DNA of 64,000 nt, taken from JALHOM01 sp964615775 (GTDB taxonomy: Bacteria > Patescibacteriota > Saccharimonadia > Saccharimonadales > 2-12-FULL-41-12). The stretch is taken from the NCBI GenBank assembly GCA_964615775.1, contig CAZTQB010000003.1, forward strand, positions 1 through 64,000, written 5' to 3'. Below, piece after piece: positions 43,174 through 52,786 of the stretch. A model generated the notes under the pieces. That model had not been told where the DNA came from. It ran no database searches and saw nothing but the letters and a program-made list of their open reading frames with translations. Position 1 is the first letter of the stretch, and the number at the start of each line of letters is the position of its first letter. The translations under genes and the position numbers were made by a program.

Positions 43174-44058
43174 ATGAAACTGGATATAGAGTCAAATAAG
43201 TATGTTGTGGCGGTAAGCGGTGGTGTGGATTCGGCAGTCTGTTTGGATTTATTAGCTAAGGATAAGGCTCTTGATTTGGTGGTGGCACATTTTGACCATG
43301 GGATTCGTACAGACTCAGAGGCCGACAGAATTTTAGTAGAAAAGTTGGCCAAGAAATATCAGCTGGAGTTCGAATATAAACGTGAAAATTTAGGTAGTGA
43401 AGCGTCGGAAGAACTAGCGAGGAATAGGCGATATAAATTTTTAAATGAAATTAAGGCTCAATGCAGGGCTGTCAAAATAATCACCGCTCATCATCAAGAT
43501 GATGTATTAGAAACCGCGACCATTAACTTGCTTAGAGGTACTGGGATTAAGGGGGTGATTGCAATTTATAATCCAGAGTATCTTCGGCCGCTACTTGGAT
43601 TTACTAAGCAAGATATACTAAATTACGCTCGAGACAATAATCTACATTACAGTGAAGATTCCACCAACTCTTCAACTAAATATTTACGCAATCGAGTTCG
43701 CAAAAAGCTAACTGATATAAGTTACGAAGATCGCAAAAAGCTACTGGAGTTAGTCAGGTGCTTGCAACAAAATTATGATAGCTCTCAGGAAATCTTAAGT
43801 AATATTTGGCAAGATTGTGAGCTAGAGGTTAATACTATAAATCGCAATAAATTTGTAAGCTTACCTCATAAAGTGGCTTGTGAACTGGTGGTATTTTGGT
43901 TGAGGAAGCAGCAGATAAAATTTGATCGTAAATTGATTGAAAAACTGGTTGTAGATTTGAAAGTTGGTAAAAATTCAAGTTTCTTTGATGTTGATAAATC
44001 TGCTCGCTTTTTGGTAACAAAACACAAAATTAGCCTATTAACAGATTACAATGTATAA
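43174..44058 (+). CDS. tilS: tRNA(Ile)-lysidine synthase
   Basis: A 294-residue PP-loop ATPase: VAVSGGVDSAVCLDLL (loop 15-20), AHFDHGIR, ITAHHQDDVLETATINLLRG and the tail RNRVRKKL. It converts C34 of tRNA-Ile2(CAU) to lysidine so that AUA is read as Ile. The substrate tRNA is in this window at 27591. It is shorter than the E. coli enzyme, with a reduced C-terminal domain as in many Gram-positives. Leaderless-type start. Confidence 0.93.
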   Translation: MKLDIESNKYVVAVSGGVDSAVCLDLLAKDKALDLVVAHFDHGIRTDSEADRILVEKLAKKYQLEFEYKRENLGSEASEELARNRRYKFLNEIKAQCRAVKIITAHHQDDVLETATINLLRGTGIKGVIAIYNPEYLRPLLGFTKQDILNYARDNNLHYSEDSTNSSTKYLRNRVRKKLTDISYEDRKKLLELVRCLQQNYDSSQEILSNIWQDCELEVNTINRNKFVSLPHKVACELVVFWLRKQQIKFDRKLIEKLVVDLKVGKNSSFFDVDKSARFLVTKHKISLLTDYNV

Positions 44059-44126
44059 TAGTTTTTGTTGATTTTAGTAATAATAAATCTACGTCAGAGA
44101 AATTTCAGGGAGAATTAGTTTAATTT

Positions 44127-46010
44127 ATGGCAAGTAAATTTAGTCCAAACAAGAAATTGCCCAAGGGCAAGATGAACGGTAAAAATAGTATGCTAAAAAA
44201 TATCGGTTTTGTGATATTGATACTTATTTTCGGATTTATCTTTTATTCATCACTTAATTCTGGTTCGTCAAAATTAAAAGATGTGCCGTTTTCTGAGGTA
44301 ATAACTCGGGCCAACAAAGGCGAAGTTAAGAAGATTGAAGTCCAAGATGCCGAAATAAAGATTACGCCCAAAGACAAAGACAAGCCTACTGAAAAGAGTC
44401 GCAAAGACCCTGCATCGAGTATTTATGAGCAGGGTCTAAATGTCGATGCTCCGGTTGAGGTGGTTAATACTAAGCCGTCGAGCAGCGGAGGAATAATTAC
44501 GACATTTTTGATTAGTTTTTTGCCAGTGCTTTTGATAATTGGTGTGCTTTTATACATGATGCGTTCAGCCCAAGGCCAGGGCAATCAAGCCTTAAGTTTT
44601 GGTAAAAGTCGAGCTAAACTTTATGGCAATGACAAAGACAAAGTATCTTTTAAAGATATTGCTGGCAACGATGAAGCGAAGCAGGACTTAGAAGAAGTTG
44701 TCGAATTTTTGAAATATCCGAAAAAGTTTGAAGGCTTGGGTGCCAAAATTCCCAAAGGTGTCTTGTTAGTTGGTCCTCCAGGAACAGGTAAAACTATGTT
44801 AGCTCGAGCTACGGCCGGCGAAGCTAACGCCCCGTTCTTTAGTATTTCTGGTTCGGAGTTTGTGGAGATGTTTGTGGGTGTTGGTGCATCTAGAGTGCGA
44901 GATTTATTTGCCAAGGCAAAAAAGAACGCACCATGTATAATTTTCATAGACGAGATTGATGCTGTAGGACGTAAGCGTGGTTCTGGCATGGGCGGTGGTC
45001 ATGATGAAAGGGAACAAACACTTAATCAAATTTTGGTAGAGATGGATGGTTTTGAGCAAGGTCAAAATGTGATTGTATTAGCCGCAACCAACCGAGCTGA
45101 CGTATTGGATCCAGCTTTATTAAGACCTGGTAGGTTTGATAGACGAGTTAACATTAATCTGCCTGACCGCAAAGATCGACTAGAAATATTAAAAAATCAC
45201 TTTGCTAAAAAACCGCTGGAAAAATCAGTTGACCTAGATGCATTGGCGGCCAAAACGGCTGGTAGTTCTGGGGCTGATTTAGCAAATATTGCTAACGAAG
45301 CTGCTATTTTAGCGGCTCGCAAAAACCAAAAAACCATTACAAACGATATCGTAACTTCCGCCTTTGAAAAAGTAGCGATTGGTCCAGAGCGAAAAAGCAA
45401 AATCATGAACGATTTTGAAAAGCAGCTGACTGCCTATCATGAAGCAGGACATGCTATAGTTGGACACGTTTTACCAGATAGCGATTTGGTACATAAAGTT
45501 ACAATTATTCCGCGTGGTGGTACTGGGGGCGTAACTTGGTTTATCCCGCCAGAAGATAAGAGCTATCATAGTATAATTGAATATAAGGACGTTTTGGCTC
45601 GAATGCTTGGTGGTAGAATCGCTGAGGAAATTATTTATGGCAAAGATCGAGTTACTACAGGAGCAGGTTCTGACTTACAAAAAGCAGCAGAATTAGCCCG
45701 AGAGATGGTTGTCAATCAGGGAATGGGTGATAAATTACGTGATCAAGTTTTTCATGTTGAAAGCGGCATGATGTTTGAAAAAATCACGCATGAGAAGCAA
45801 TATTCAGAGCAGACAGCCAAGGTAATTGATGATGAAGTTGAAGCCTTGATCAGTGAGGCTGCTCGACGAGCTAGAGAAGTAATCAAGGCTAACCTAACTT
45901 ACCTAGAAAAGCTGAAAGATGCTTTGATTAAAAGTGAAACTGTCGAAGCTGAAGAAGTGATTAAGATCTTTGAGGGTACGCACATGCCAAAAAGTGCAAA
46001 CTTGTATTAA
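44127..46010 (+). CDS. ftsH: ATP-dependent zinc metalloprotease FtsH
   Basis: A 627-residue membrane AAA+ protease. Two helices (about 24-42 and 125-145) flank an external domain. Walker A GPPGTGKT (216-223), Walker B CIIFIDEIDAVG, SRH region ATNRADVLDPALLRPGRFDRR and the zinc site HEAGH (438-442) complete it. It degrades misfolded and short-lived membrane proteins. Shine-Dalgarno AGGGAGAA lies upstream, and a TATAAT overlaps the tilS stop (44054-44059), giving its own promoter. Confidence 0.96.
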   Translation: MASKFSPNKKLPKGKMNGKNSMLKNIGFVILILIFGFIFYSSLNSGSSKLKDVPFSEVITRANKGEVKKIEVQDAEIKITPKDKDKPTEKSRKDPASSIYEQGLNVDAPVEVVNTKPSSSGGIITTFLISFLPVLLIIGVLLYMMRSAQGQGNQALSFGKSRAKLYGNDKDKVSFKDIAGNDEAKQDLEEVVEFLKYPKKFEGLGAKIPKGVLLVGPPGTGKTMLARATAGEANAPFFSISGSEFVEMFVGVGASRVRDLFAKAKKNAPCIIFIDEIDAVGRKRGSGMGGGHDEREQTLNQILVEMDGFEQGQNVIVLAATNRADVLDPALLRPGRFDRRVNINLPDRKDRLEILKNHFAKKPLEKSVDLDALAAKTAGSSGADLANIANEAAILAARKNQKTITNDIVTSAFEKVAIGPERKSKIMNDFEKQLTAYHEAGHAIVGHVLPDSDLVHKVTIIPRGGTGGVTWFIPPEDKSYHSIIEYKDVLARMLGGRIAEEIIYGKDRVTTGAGSDLQKAAELAREMVVNQGMGDKLRDQVFHVESGMMFEKITHEKQYSEQTAKVIDDEVEALISEAARRAREVIKANLTYLEKLKDALIKSETVEAEEVIKIFEGTHMPKSANLY

Positions 46011-46109
46011 AATTGTCTAGCTAAATCCAAAAAATTCTATCTTAAACGGAACAACAGGTCTATAATTGATAACTGAAATATTAATTAAAATTAGATTCAT
46101 ACGAGAGAT

Positions 46110-47720
46110 TTGAGAAAAAGTACACGAATATTTTCCAAAGCCAATAAACGTATAAGCCTCGGTAGTGCTGCGGCATTATTGATGACGGCTTCGATGCTTG
46201 GCCAACTGCTTGGTTTTTTACGTACTAAGTTGGTTAATGCTAACTTCCCAGCTCTTGGTCCTGACAGTACTGATGCTTATTTTGCCGCCTTTAAAATCCC
46301 TGATTTATTCTTTTTTACATTAGCAGCCGGTGCTTTAGGCGTGGCTTTTATTCCTTTTCTGACTGACCATTTGCAAAAAGGTGACAAAAAATCGGTTTTT
46401 GAACTGAGTAGTAGCTTGCTTAATTTTTTGGCAATAGTTATGGCGGTAGTTGGCATAATAATCTTTATTTTTGCCGAGCCATTGTTGCATTATGTGGTGT
46501 CACCAAATCTTAGTCCAGAGCAAATGCATAATGCTAGTACAATTATGCGTCTGATTGCTTTTAACCCACTACTATTTACCATTTCGGGTATTTTTACTAG
46601 TGTGCAACAGACATTTGGTCGGTTTTTCTTTTATGCGGTAGCTCCACTTTTTTATAATTTGTCGATAATTTTTGGTATGTATATTTTCAAATCTGAGTTT
46701 GGTCTAATCAGCCTTGGCATAGGAGCATTGACAGGAGCAATTCTGCAACTTTTAATTTCAATTTTAGGATTTATCGGCATGAAGTTTCGCTATCATAGAA
46801 CAATTATGTGGCATAACTTAGAATTTAGAAGTATTTTGCGGCAGTTACCACCAAGGTCGCTTGATCAGGGTATTGATTCGCTAAATAGTATTGTCGAAAC
46901 AAACTTGGCTCGTCGATTGGGTGACGGAAAGCTAACTTACTACGAAAACGCTTATACGCTACAGTCGGCTCCTTCGCTACTTATCGGCACGGCCATCTCT
47001 ACGGCTGCTTTTCCGCGGTTAAGTGAAAGATTGTCGCAAAATCGCAGTGATTTATTCAGAAAAGATTTTCTTAATATCTTACGTACAATGATTTGGATAA
47101 TTTTACCGATTGCAATTTTAACGTATTTCTTACGTGGCTATTTGGCTCGTCTGATTTTTGCCAATGATGCACCACAGATTGCTATAATTTTAGGATTTTT
47201 TGTTGGAGCAATTATTTTTAGGACTATTTATGCGTTGGTTTCACGTTGGTTTTATGCCCAGAAAGATACAAAAACACCACTTTATGTGTCAGTGTTTTCT
47301 ATTTTATTAAACGTTGTTTTGGCTTATATTTTGTCCAGGCCTTACAACTATGACGTAGCTGGTTTAGCAATGGCTCAGTCATGGGTGGCGGTGGCTGAAG
47401 TTGTTATTTTGTTTTCCGTTATGGCTTACCGAGACCATAAGTTAATCGATAGGGAGTTTTGGAGTGCAATTTATAGGATTTTGTCGGTAGCAGGCTTCAC
47501 GTTAATTATGGCTTATGTCATGGTTTCTATGTACCCACTTAGTACTTATGACAGAGGTGTATTTACTTTAGGTGGCAAGTTACTGTTGATTATTGTGCCA
47601 ACCTCAGCTGTTTATATTGGGTTTTCGTTAATTTTTGGCCTAAAAGAAGCTAAATATGTTCTAAATAAACTAAAAGATATTATTCTGAAGCCAATCAAGC
47701 TGTACTCTGTTAGAATATAA
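46110..47720 (+). CDS. murJ: Lipid II flippase MurJ/MviN family
   Basis: A 536-residue protein with about 14 helices in the MOP/MviN arrangement. Motifs: GFLRTKLVNANFP, DAYFAAFKIPDLFF, ARRLGDGKLTYYENAYTLQ, AISTAAFPRLSE and a late YAQKDTKTPLYVS. It translocates lipid II for peptidoglycan synthesis. The start is TTG 46110 after an ACGAGAGA ribosome-site-like stretch. TATAAT (46061-46066) suggests an independent promoter. lepA follows 4 bp later. Confidence 0.92.
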   Translation: MRKSTRIFSKANKRISLGSAAALLMTASMLGQLLGFLRTKLVNANFPALGPDSTDAYFAAFKIPDLFFFTLAAGALGVAFIPFLTDHLQKGDKKSVFELSSSLLNFLAIVMAVVGIIIFIFAEPLLHYVVSPNLSPEQMHNASTIMRLIAFNPLLFTISGIFTSVQQTFGRFFFYAVAPLFYNLSIIFGMYIFKSEFGLISLGIGALTGAILQLLISILGFIGMKFRYHRTIMWHNLEFRSILRQLPPRSLDQGIDSLNSIVETNLARRLGDGKLTYYENAYTLQSAPSLLIGTAISTAAFPRLSERLSQNRSDLFRKDFLNILRTMIWIILPIAILTYFLRGYLARLIFANDAPQIAIILGFFVGAIIFRTIYALVSRWFYAQKDTKTPLYVSVFSILLNVVLAYILSRPYNYDVAGLAMAQSWVAVAEVVILFSVMAYRDHKLIDREFWSAIYRILSVAGFTLIMAYVMVSMYPLSTYDRGVFTLGGKLLLIIVPTSAVYIGFSLIFGLKEAKYVLNKLKDIILKPIKLYSVRI

Positions 47721-47724
47721 CAAC

Positions 47725-49542
47725 ATGAATCAATCAAATATACGAAATTTTTGCATTATTGCACATATCGATCATGGCAAAAGTACTTTAGCCGATAGAT
47801 TATTAGAGATGACGGGTACAGTGCAGAAACGTGACATGAAAGCACAGCTGCTTGATAAAATGGACTTAGAACGCGAGAAGGGAATAACTATTAAATTAGC
47901 ACCAGTCCGTATGAGCTATAGCTATGTCCAGCAGGCCAATGTAGATAGCAGTAGTGGTGTTTATGAGCTGAACTTGATAGATACACCAGGACATGTTGAT
48001 TTTAGCTATGAAGTGTCGCGGAGTTTGCAGGCGTGTGAAGGAGCGATTTTAGTAGTTGACGCATCACAGGGCATACAAGCTCAAACTCTAGCCAACGTTT
48101 ACTTGGCAATGGAGGCTGATCTAAAAATAATTCCGGTGCTTAACAAGATTGATTTGCCAGCGGCTGATGTGCCAAAAGTTACTAGAGAAGTAGTTAGTTT
48201 GCTTGGCTGTGATGAGTCAGAAATACTGCACATTAGTGCCAAAACCGGTCAAGGCGTAGAGGCGGTTTTGGGAGCTGTAGTTGAGCGGGTAGAGCCACCT
48301 CGAGAACTAAAGCCCGACCAGACGCGAGCTTTGATATTTGATAGTTATTATGATGACTACAGAGGTGTGATATTGTATGTGCGAGTTGTTGATGGAGTGA
48401 TCAAAAAAAACGCTGAGATCAAAATGTGTGCCACTGCGGCTACAGGATTAGCACTAGAAGTTGGTCATCTTTCGCCAGACATGAAGCCTGACCAAGAGCT
48501 AAAACCAGGTGAGATTGGCTATATTGTGACTAATCTTCGAACTACACGCGAAGCCAAGGTGGGCGATACGGTTACTCTGGCAACAAGACCTAGTCCGCTT
48601 CCTTTGCCTGGCTATAAAGATGTTAAACCGTTTGTTTACGCTGGCTTTTTTCCGGAGAGTAATGAACAGTATCAGGAACTAAAAGATGCGATTGAGAAAT
48701 TATCACTTAGCGACTCAGCCTTGCAATACGAGCTAGAAAATTCGCCAGTACTAGGTTTTGGTGTAAGGGTTGGCTTTTTGGGTTTGCTGCATATGGATAT
48801 TGTGCGTGAGCGGCTGGAACGGGAGTATGATCTTGATCTGATTGTAACTAACCCTAGTACTGACTATCAGATTAAATTACTAAATGGTGAAAATTTAGAC
48901 ATAAAAAGTGCAGCTGATTTGCCTGATGCTTCTAAGGTGGCAGAAATTGCTGAGCCGTGGATAAAAGGTGAAATTGTAGTTCCAAACACTTATGTAGGAG
49001 CGGTAATTCAGCTTATTTCATCAAAAAGAGGCGTGCAGAATAATATTAGCTTTGTTGATGAGCAGCTAGCTTTAATTAGTTTTGATGCTCCGCTAGCTAA
49101 TCTTTTAACAGATTTTTACGATCAGCTCAAAAGTGTAACTTCTGGCTATGGCAGTTTTAATTATGAGCTGTCTGAGTACCGCGTAGAAAATTTAGTACGT
49201 TTAGACTTTTATGTAGCTGGCGAGATAGTTAACGCGTTAAGTATTATGGTGCATCGTACTGAAGCAGAGAGTTTAGGGCGAGAAATTGTTAATAAACTTA
49301 AAGAAGTTATACCACGGCAAAACTTTCAGATTGCCCTGCAGGCAGGTATTGGCGGGCGATTTATTGCACGTGAAGACGTAAAAGCTTACCGCAAAGACGT
49401 AACAGCTAAACTCTACGGCGGTGATGTCTCGCGTCGCAAAAAGTTATTGGCCAAGCAAAAAAAAGGTAAGGCCAGAGCTAAGCGATTTGGTAACGTTGAT
49501 ATACCATCTGAAGCATTCACAGTACTTCTAAAACGTGACTAG
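47725..49542 (+). CDS. lepA: Elongation factor 4 (LepA)
   Basis: A 605-residue translational GTPase of normal length. G1 AHIDHGKST, G2 REKGITIK, G3 DTPGHVDF and G4 NKIDLP are followed by the EF4-specific domain with GFLGLLHMDIVRERLERE and a basic C-terminus (RRKKLLAKQKKGKARAKR). It back-translocates or remodels stalled ribosomes. It starts 4 bp after murJ and is co-transcribed. Confidence 0.97.
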   Translation: MNQSNIRNFCIIAHIDHGKSTLADRLLEMTGTVQKRDMKAQLLDKMDLEREKGITIKLAPVRMSYSYVQQANVDSSSGVYELNLIDTPGHVDFSYEVSRSLQACEGAILVVDASQGIQAQTLANVYLAMEADLKIIPVLNKIDLPAADVPKVTREVVSLLGCDESEILHISAKTGQGVEAVLGAVVERVEPPRELKPDQTRALIFDSYYDDYRGVILYVRVVDGVIKKNAEIKMCATAATGLALEVGHLSPDMKPDQELKPGEIGYIVTNLRTTREAKVGDTVTLATRPSPLPLPGYKDVKPFVYAGFFPESNEQYQELKDAIEKLSLSDSALQYELENSPVLGFGVRVGFLGLLHMDIVRERLEREYDLDLIVTNPSTDYQIKLLNGENLDIKSAADLPDASKVAEIAEPWIKGEIVVPNTYVGAVIQLISSKRGVQNNISFVDEQLALISFDAPLANLLTDFYDQLKSVTSGYGSFNYELSEYRVENLVRLDFYVAGEIVNALSIMVHRTEAESLGREIVNKLKEVIPRQNFQIALQAGIGGRFIAREDVKAYRKDVTAKLYGGDVSRRKKLLAKQKKGKARAKRFGNVDIPSEAFTVLLKRD

Positions 49543-49566
49543 ACTGTGATAAAATAACCTACCATA

Positions 49567-50289
49567 ATGACTGATATTGAAGCTAAAATAAGTAATTATT
49601 CCCCGCCGGCGAACTTAGTCGAGCAGTTAAAAGGTATAAAACTGGTTTTTTTAGTGGGCATAACCGCTGCCGGCAAAGACACTATTGCTGGTAAGTTATT
49701 TGCATCTGGTAGATACACGAAAATCATATCACATACCACTCGCCTGCCTCGTGAAAATGATGGAGTTATAGAAGTGGAAGGCGTTAATTACTATTTTGTT
49801 GATATGCCTAAAATTGAGAGTATGGTTGATAAAGAAGAGTTTTTTGAGCTGAAATATAATCATGGTAAAGTTTACGGAACATCACTTATGGCTCTAGCTA
49901 AAGTTCGTGATTCGGGTAAAATTGGCTTAAGTGATATTGATGTGCAGGGTGTCAGCGAGTATATGTCTTTGCTGGCTGGCTATGTAACGCCGGTTTTTAT
50001 TTTGCCACCAGATTATCAAACTTGGCAGCGTAGGTTTAATAGTCGATATGATGGGTCTGGCGGAGTTGCAGATAAGGAGAGGCTAGTTCGTCTTCAGACT
50101 GCGGAGTCTGAGCTGAAAGATGCTTTAACGAATGATTATTTTGAATTTGTGATTAATGATGACTTAGCTAGAGCAGTCGAAGTAGTGGATCAGATTGCTC
50201 ATGGTCAAACTTCAAGGCATAAAAATACTGAAGCCAAAAGTGTGGCCGAACAACTTTTAAGTGAACTAAGAAGAGAATTGGTCAGGTGA
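49567..50289 (+). CDS. Guanylate-kinase-like P-loop protein
   Basis: A 240-residue protein. P-loop GITAAGKDT (31-39), a GMP-binding-like stretch ISHTTRLPRENDGV and YYFVDMPKIESMV, KVYGTS and LSDIDVQGV follow guanylate kinase order. The P-loop departs from the GPSGVGKST of true GMP kinases, and a C-terminal extension of about 40 residues follows. It is probably a nucleoside monophosphate kinase; GMP specificity is inferred. It lies in a run with lepA and the Nudix gene. Confidence 0.75.
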   Translation: MTDIEAKISNYSPPANLVEQLKGIKLVFLVGITAAGKDTIAGKLFASGRYTKIISHTTRLPRENDGVIEVEGVNYYFVDMPKIESMVDKEEFFELKYNHGKVYGTSLMALAKVRDSGKIGLSDIDVQGVSEYMSLLAGYVTPVFILPPDYQTWQRRFNSRYDGSGGVADKERLVRLQTAESELKDALTNDYFEFVINDDLARAVEVVDQIAHGQTSRHKNTEAKSVAEQLLSELRRELVR

Positions 50290-50293
50290 AATT

Positions 50294-50713
50294 GTGTCAA
50301 CGGTAGTTGTTGTGTCAGGTATTTTGCTGAAAAATAACAAAATTTTATTAGCCAAAAGGTCGTCGACTAAAAAAATAGCTCCAGGTGAGTGGCATATTCC
50401 AGGTGGACATGTTGAGTTTAGTGAGCATCCAAAACTATCACTGGAGCGTGAGTTTATGGAGGAACTACAACTAAAAGTCGAAGTCACAAAGCCATTAGCC
50501 GTCCATTCTTTTGTAGAAGATAGTGAGCATGTCATAATCATAACTTTTTTGGTTAGAACAAAAGAAATCCCAAAAGTTATTAAATTTGATTCAAGTGAGA
50601 CAGCCGAAGTAACTTGGGCTGATATTACAGAATCACGCCAATTGCTGCCCAAGCAAAAACACGACTACAAAACTATCGAAATTATAAACGATTTTGGCAC
50701 TCTTGATTCTTGA
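50294..50713 (+). CDS. Nudix hydrolase
   Basis: A 139-residue protein with a complete Nudix box: Gly38, Glu44, Arg52-Glu53 and Glu56-Glu57 within GGHVEFSEH...EREFMEELQL. It is likely an 8-oxo-dGTP or nucleotide-sugar pyrophosphatase of MutT size. It starts with GTG 50294, 4 bp after the upstream gene. Its last codons overlap the hrcA CIRCE operator, so this gene and the hrcA promoter are physically interlocked. Confidence 0.88.
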   Translation: MSTVVVVSGILLKNNKILLAKRSSTKKIAPGEWHIPGGHVEFSEHPKLSLEREFMEELQLKVEVTKPLAVHSFVEDSEHVIIITFLVRTKEIPKVIKFDSSETAEVTWADITESRQLLPKQKHDYKTIEIINDFGTLDS

Positions 50714-50720
50714 GTGCCAA
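50694..50720 (+). promoter_or_regulatory. CIRCE operator and promoter of hrcA
   Basis: TTGGCACTC-N9-GAGTGCCAA with perfect arms. The spacer begins with TTGATT (50703-50708), which is the -35 box. After 17 bp comes TATAAT (50726-50731), and the hrcA ATG (50739) is 7 nt further on. Confidence 0.92.
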
Positions 50721-50738
50721 AAAGTTATAATACCTTTT

Positions 50739-51449
50739 ATGATAACTGATAGACAAGCCCAGATTTTGTGTGCCGTAGTCGAGCAGTATGCCGAGGTAGC
50801 TGCCCCTGTAGGTAGTAATTTGTTGGCTAAAGTATTTAACGTATCAAGTGCCACAATTCGCTCAGAAATGGCAGAGTTAGAGCGAAGTGGCTATATTGAG
50901 CAGCCACATACCTCAGCTGGGCGTGTACCGACAGATAAAGGCTATCGTTTTTATGTCAATCAATTCAATGAGCAAGCCACTAGCTCTAGTTTGGATAGAC
51001 GAGCAGAACGAGCTTTAGCGGCTAGAGTTGAATCAGGCGGGGCATCGGTTGATAGAACTATTCGTAACGCTGTCGATACACTTGTGGAATTAACTCACAA
51101 CTTAGGCATTGGTACTATTGGTGATAGGTTTTATATGTCAGGTTTGACCAATTTATTTAATCAACCAGAATTTGCCAGTGGTGAACATGTGCGTGATGTG
51201 GCCAGACTGTTAGATAACTTAGAACCATGGCTTTACGAGGTTGCTCCTAATGAGCCGCTAAGTGTTTATATTGGTCATGAAAATCCAATTGGTCGTAACA
51301 GTGGCTGTAGTCTAATAATTAGCCGATTTAGAAGTCCTTATAGTGACCGAAGCTATGTTGGAGTTCTAGGTCCGACTCGCCAAAGTTATGGCCAGGTTAT
51401 GAACTTGGTTAAGCGAACTGGCGAGGCGTTAGAGGAAACGTTATTTTAA
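50739..51449 (+). CDS. hrcA: Heat-inducible transcription repressor HrcA (short form)
   Basis: A 236-residue protein. The winged helix has ITDRQAQILCAVVEQY, VSSATIRSEMAELERSGYI and HTSAGRVPTDKGYRFYV, the classic HrcA signature. The later NPIGRNSGCSLII and VGVLGPTRQSYGQVM belong to the GAF-like effector domain. Typical HrcA is about 340 residues, so the middle is shortened. An in-frame ATG at 50694 lies inside CIRCE and is rejected. It represses dnaK and dnaJ at CIRCE and itself by autoregulation. It is followed 12 bp later by grpE. Confidence 0.94.
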   Translation: MITDRQAQILCAVVEQYAEVAAPVGSNLLAKVFNVSSATIRSEMAELERSGYIEQPHTSAGRVPTDKGYRFYVNQFNEQATSSSLDRRAERALAARVESGGASVDRTIRNAVDTLVELTHNLGIGTIGDRFYMSGLTNLFNQPEFASGEHVRDVARLLDNLEPWLYEVAPNEPLSVYIGHENPIGRNSGCSLIISRFRSPYSDRSYVGVLGPTRQSYGQVMNLVKRTGEALEETLF

Positions 51450-51461
51450 AAGAGGTGATTT

Positions 51462-51941
51462 ATGAGTAAAGACAGTAAAAAACCAGTCGACTACCAAAAA
51501 GTTGCAGAAGAATTGGCTGCCGAAAATACCGGACTAACCGAGGCACTGCAACGTGAACGAGCTGATGTAACCAATATTCGTCGCCGGCATGATGAACAAT
51601 TATTAAGTTTGAAATCATCGATAAAAGCTCAAGTTATTACTGAGTTACTGCCTGCCCTTGATAATTTAGAGCGAGCCTTAAAACACACTCCCAAAGATAT
51701 TGCAGACCATGACTATGTAAAAGGTATAAGTGGTGTAGTTAAACAGTTTGAAAAAACTCTATCCGATATAGGAGTTGAGCGAATCAAGACTGTTGGCCAG
51801 CCATTTGACGCTAATCTGCATGAAGCGGTTAGTATGCAAGAAGCTGGCGGCAAGAAAGAGCTAGTTTCGGAAGAGCTACAGTCTGGCTATAAGATTGGTG
51901 ACGATGTGATTCGTCACGCAATGGTAAAAGTTACAAGATAA
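51462..51941 (+). CDS. grpE: Nucleotide exchange factor GrpE
   Basis: A 159-residue protein. A long N-terminal coiled coil (ELAAENTGLTEALQRERADV) leads to the GrpE core LLPALDNLERALKHTP and the C-terminal beta part FDANLHEAVSMQEAGG and YKIGDDVIRHAMVKV. It releases ADP from DnaK. It has Shine-Dalgarno AGAGGTG and is in an operon with hrcA. Confidence 0.95.
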   Translation: MSKDSKKPVDYQKVAEELAAENTGLTEALQRERADVTNIRRRHDEQLLSLKSSIKAQVITELLPALDNLERALKHTPKDIADHDYVKGISGVVKQFEKTLSDIGVERIKTVGQPFDANLHEAVSMQEAGGKKELVSEELQSGYKIGDDVIRHAMVKVTR

Positions 51942-52007
51942 GCCTTTTGAATTTAACATAAGCAGTGTTACTATGAGGTTAGTATTTTATTTTAAATCAA
52001 AAACAAA

Positions 52008-52649
52008 GTGCCAGCTAGCTCAGTACTCACCAGAGAAAAAATCGATATTCCTGAAGTTTTACAGGGGGTTGAGAGCTTGGGGGCTACACAGCATTTGTCG
52101 TACTTAGGAGAGGTTTCGCCTGACTCATATCGTCATTCACTGGCGGTAGGAAACCTAGTTTTAGGGGCATGTGATTATTATGGTGTAGGTAGCAAAGACA
52201 CATATACTGCTGGGGTAGCAGCAGTGTTACATGATATCGGCAAAGCTAATCCAGAGGTTGTAGGTCTTGTTAATTCCGAACATGAGCTAACAGATAATGA
52301 GAGGCAAATTGTGGCTGGCCATACTTTTTCAGGTCAAGTTTTATTGTGCGGCTTGTATAGCCAAGCCAAACGAACTGGCTTAAAAGAGTTGTTGATTCAG
52401 GCTGAGCATACGGCTGGCTATCATCATACACCAATAAATGAGATCGATAATGACATAACGACTTTAGTTACGCTAGCCGATAGAGCTGAGGCCACTTCGG
52501 GTCCTTTAAGGCCTTATCAAAGAACAAGATTGGCACTTAAGCCTCATGAGCTGCTATCTGTTGCTGAGCGTGAAGTTTCAGTTTTTGATCAAGATCCACT
52601 AGAGTTAATTAGATTTTTCCAAGCCGCTTGCCTAAAAAACAGAAAATAA
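52008..52649 (+). CDS. HD-domain metal-dependent phosphohydrolase
   Basis: A 213-residue protein starting with GTG 52008. HD residues: His43 (SYRHSLAVG), His75-Asp76 (VLHDIGKANP), His105 and His134/His139 (AEHTAGYHHTP), an HD-GYP-like pattern without a clear GYP triplet. It may hydrolyse a nucleotide or cyclic dinucleotide. It sits between grpE and dnaK, an unusual insertion in the usual heat-shock order, and reads in the same direction. Confidence 0.8.
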   Translation: MPASSVLTREKIDIPEVLQGVESLGATQHLSYLGEVSPDSYRHSLAVGNLVLGACDYYGVGSKDTYTAGVAAVLHDIGKANPEVVGLVNSEHELTDNERQIVAGHTFSGQVLLCGLYSQAKRTGLKELLIQAEHTAGYHHTPINEIDNDITTLVTLADRAEATSGPLRPYQRTRLALKPHELLSVAEREVSVFDQDPLELIRFFQAACLKNRK

Positions 52650-52652
52650 AAA

Positions 52653-52679
52653 TTAGCACTCTTGACATGTGAGTGCTAA
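52653..52679 (+). promoter_or_regulatory. CIRCE operator 1 and promoter of dnaK
   Basis: TTAGCACTC-N9-GAGTGCTAA, the exact consensus. The spacer begins with the -35 box TTGACA (52662-52667). TATTAT (52686-52691) follows after 18 bp. Confidence 0.95.
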
Positions 52680-52700
52680 TTTTGGTATTATCTTTAAGTA

Positions 52701-52727
52701 TTGGCACTTACATATATTGAGTGCTAA
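52701..52727 (+). promoter_or_regulatory. CIRCE operator 2 (imperfect) of dnaK
   Basis: TTGGCACTT-N9-GAGTGCTAA, two bases off consensus in the left arm. It lies just downstream of the -10, about at the transcript start. Confidence 0.85.
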
Positions 52728-52786
52728 AATATAACTACGAATTTTAATAATTAAATATAAATAAAATATAACGACGAGGAGTAAAA

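Noticed and set aside
50694..50738. In-frame N-terminal extension of HrcA
   Set aside because: It is formed by translating the CIRCE operator and promoter; HrcA homology starts at ITDRQ.
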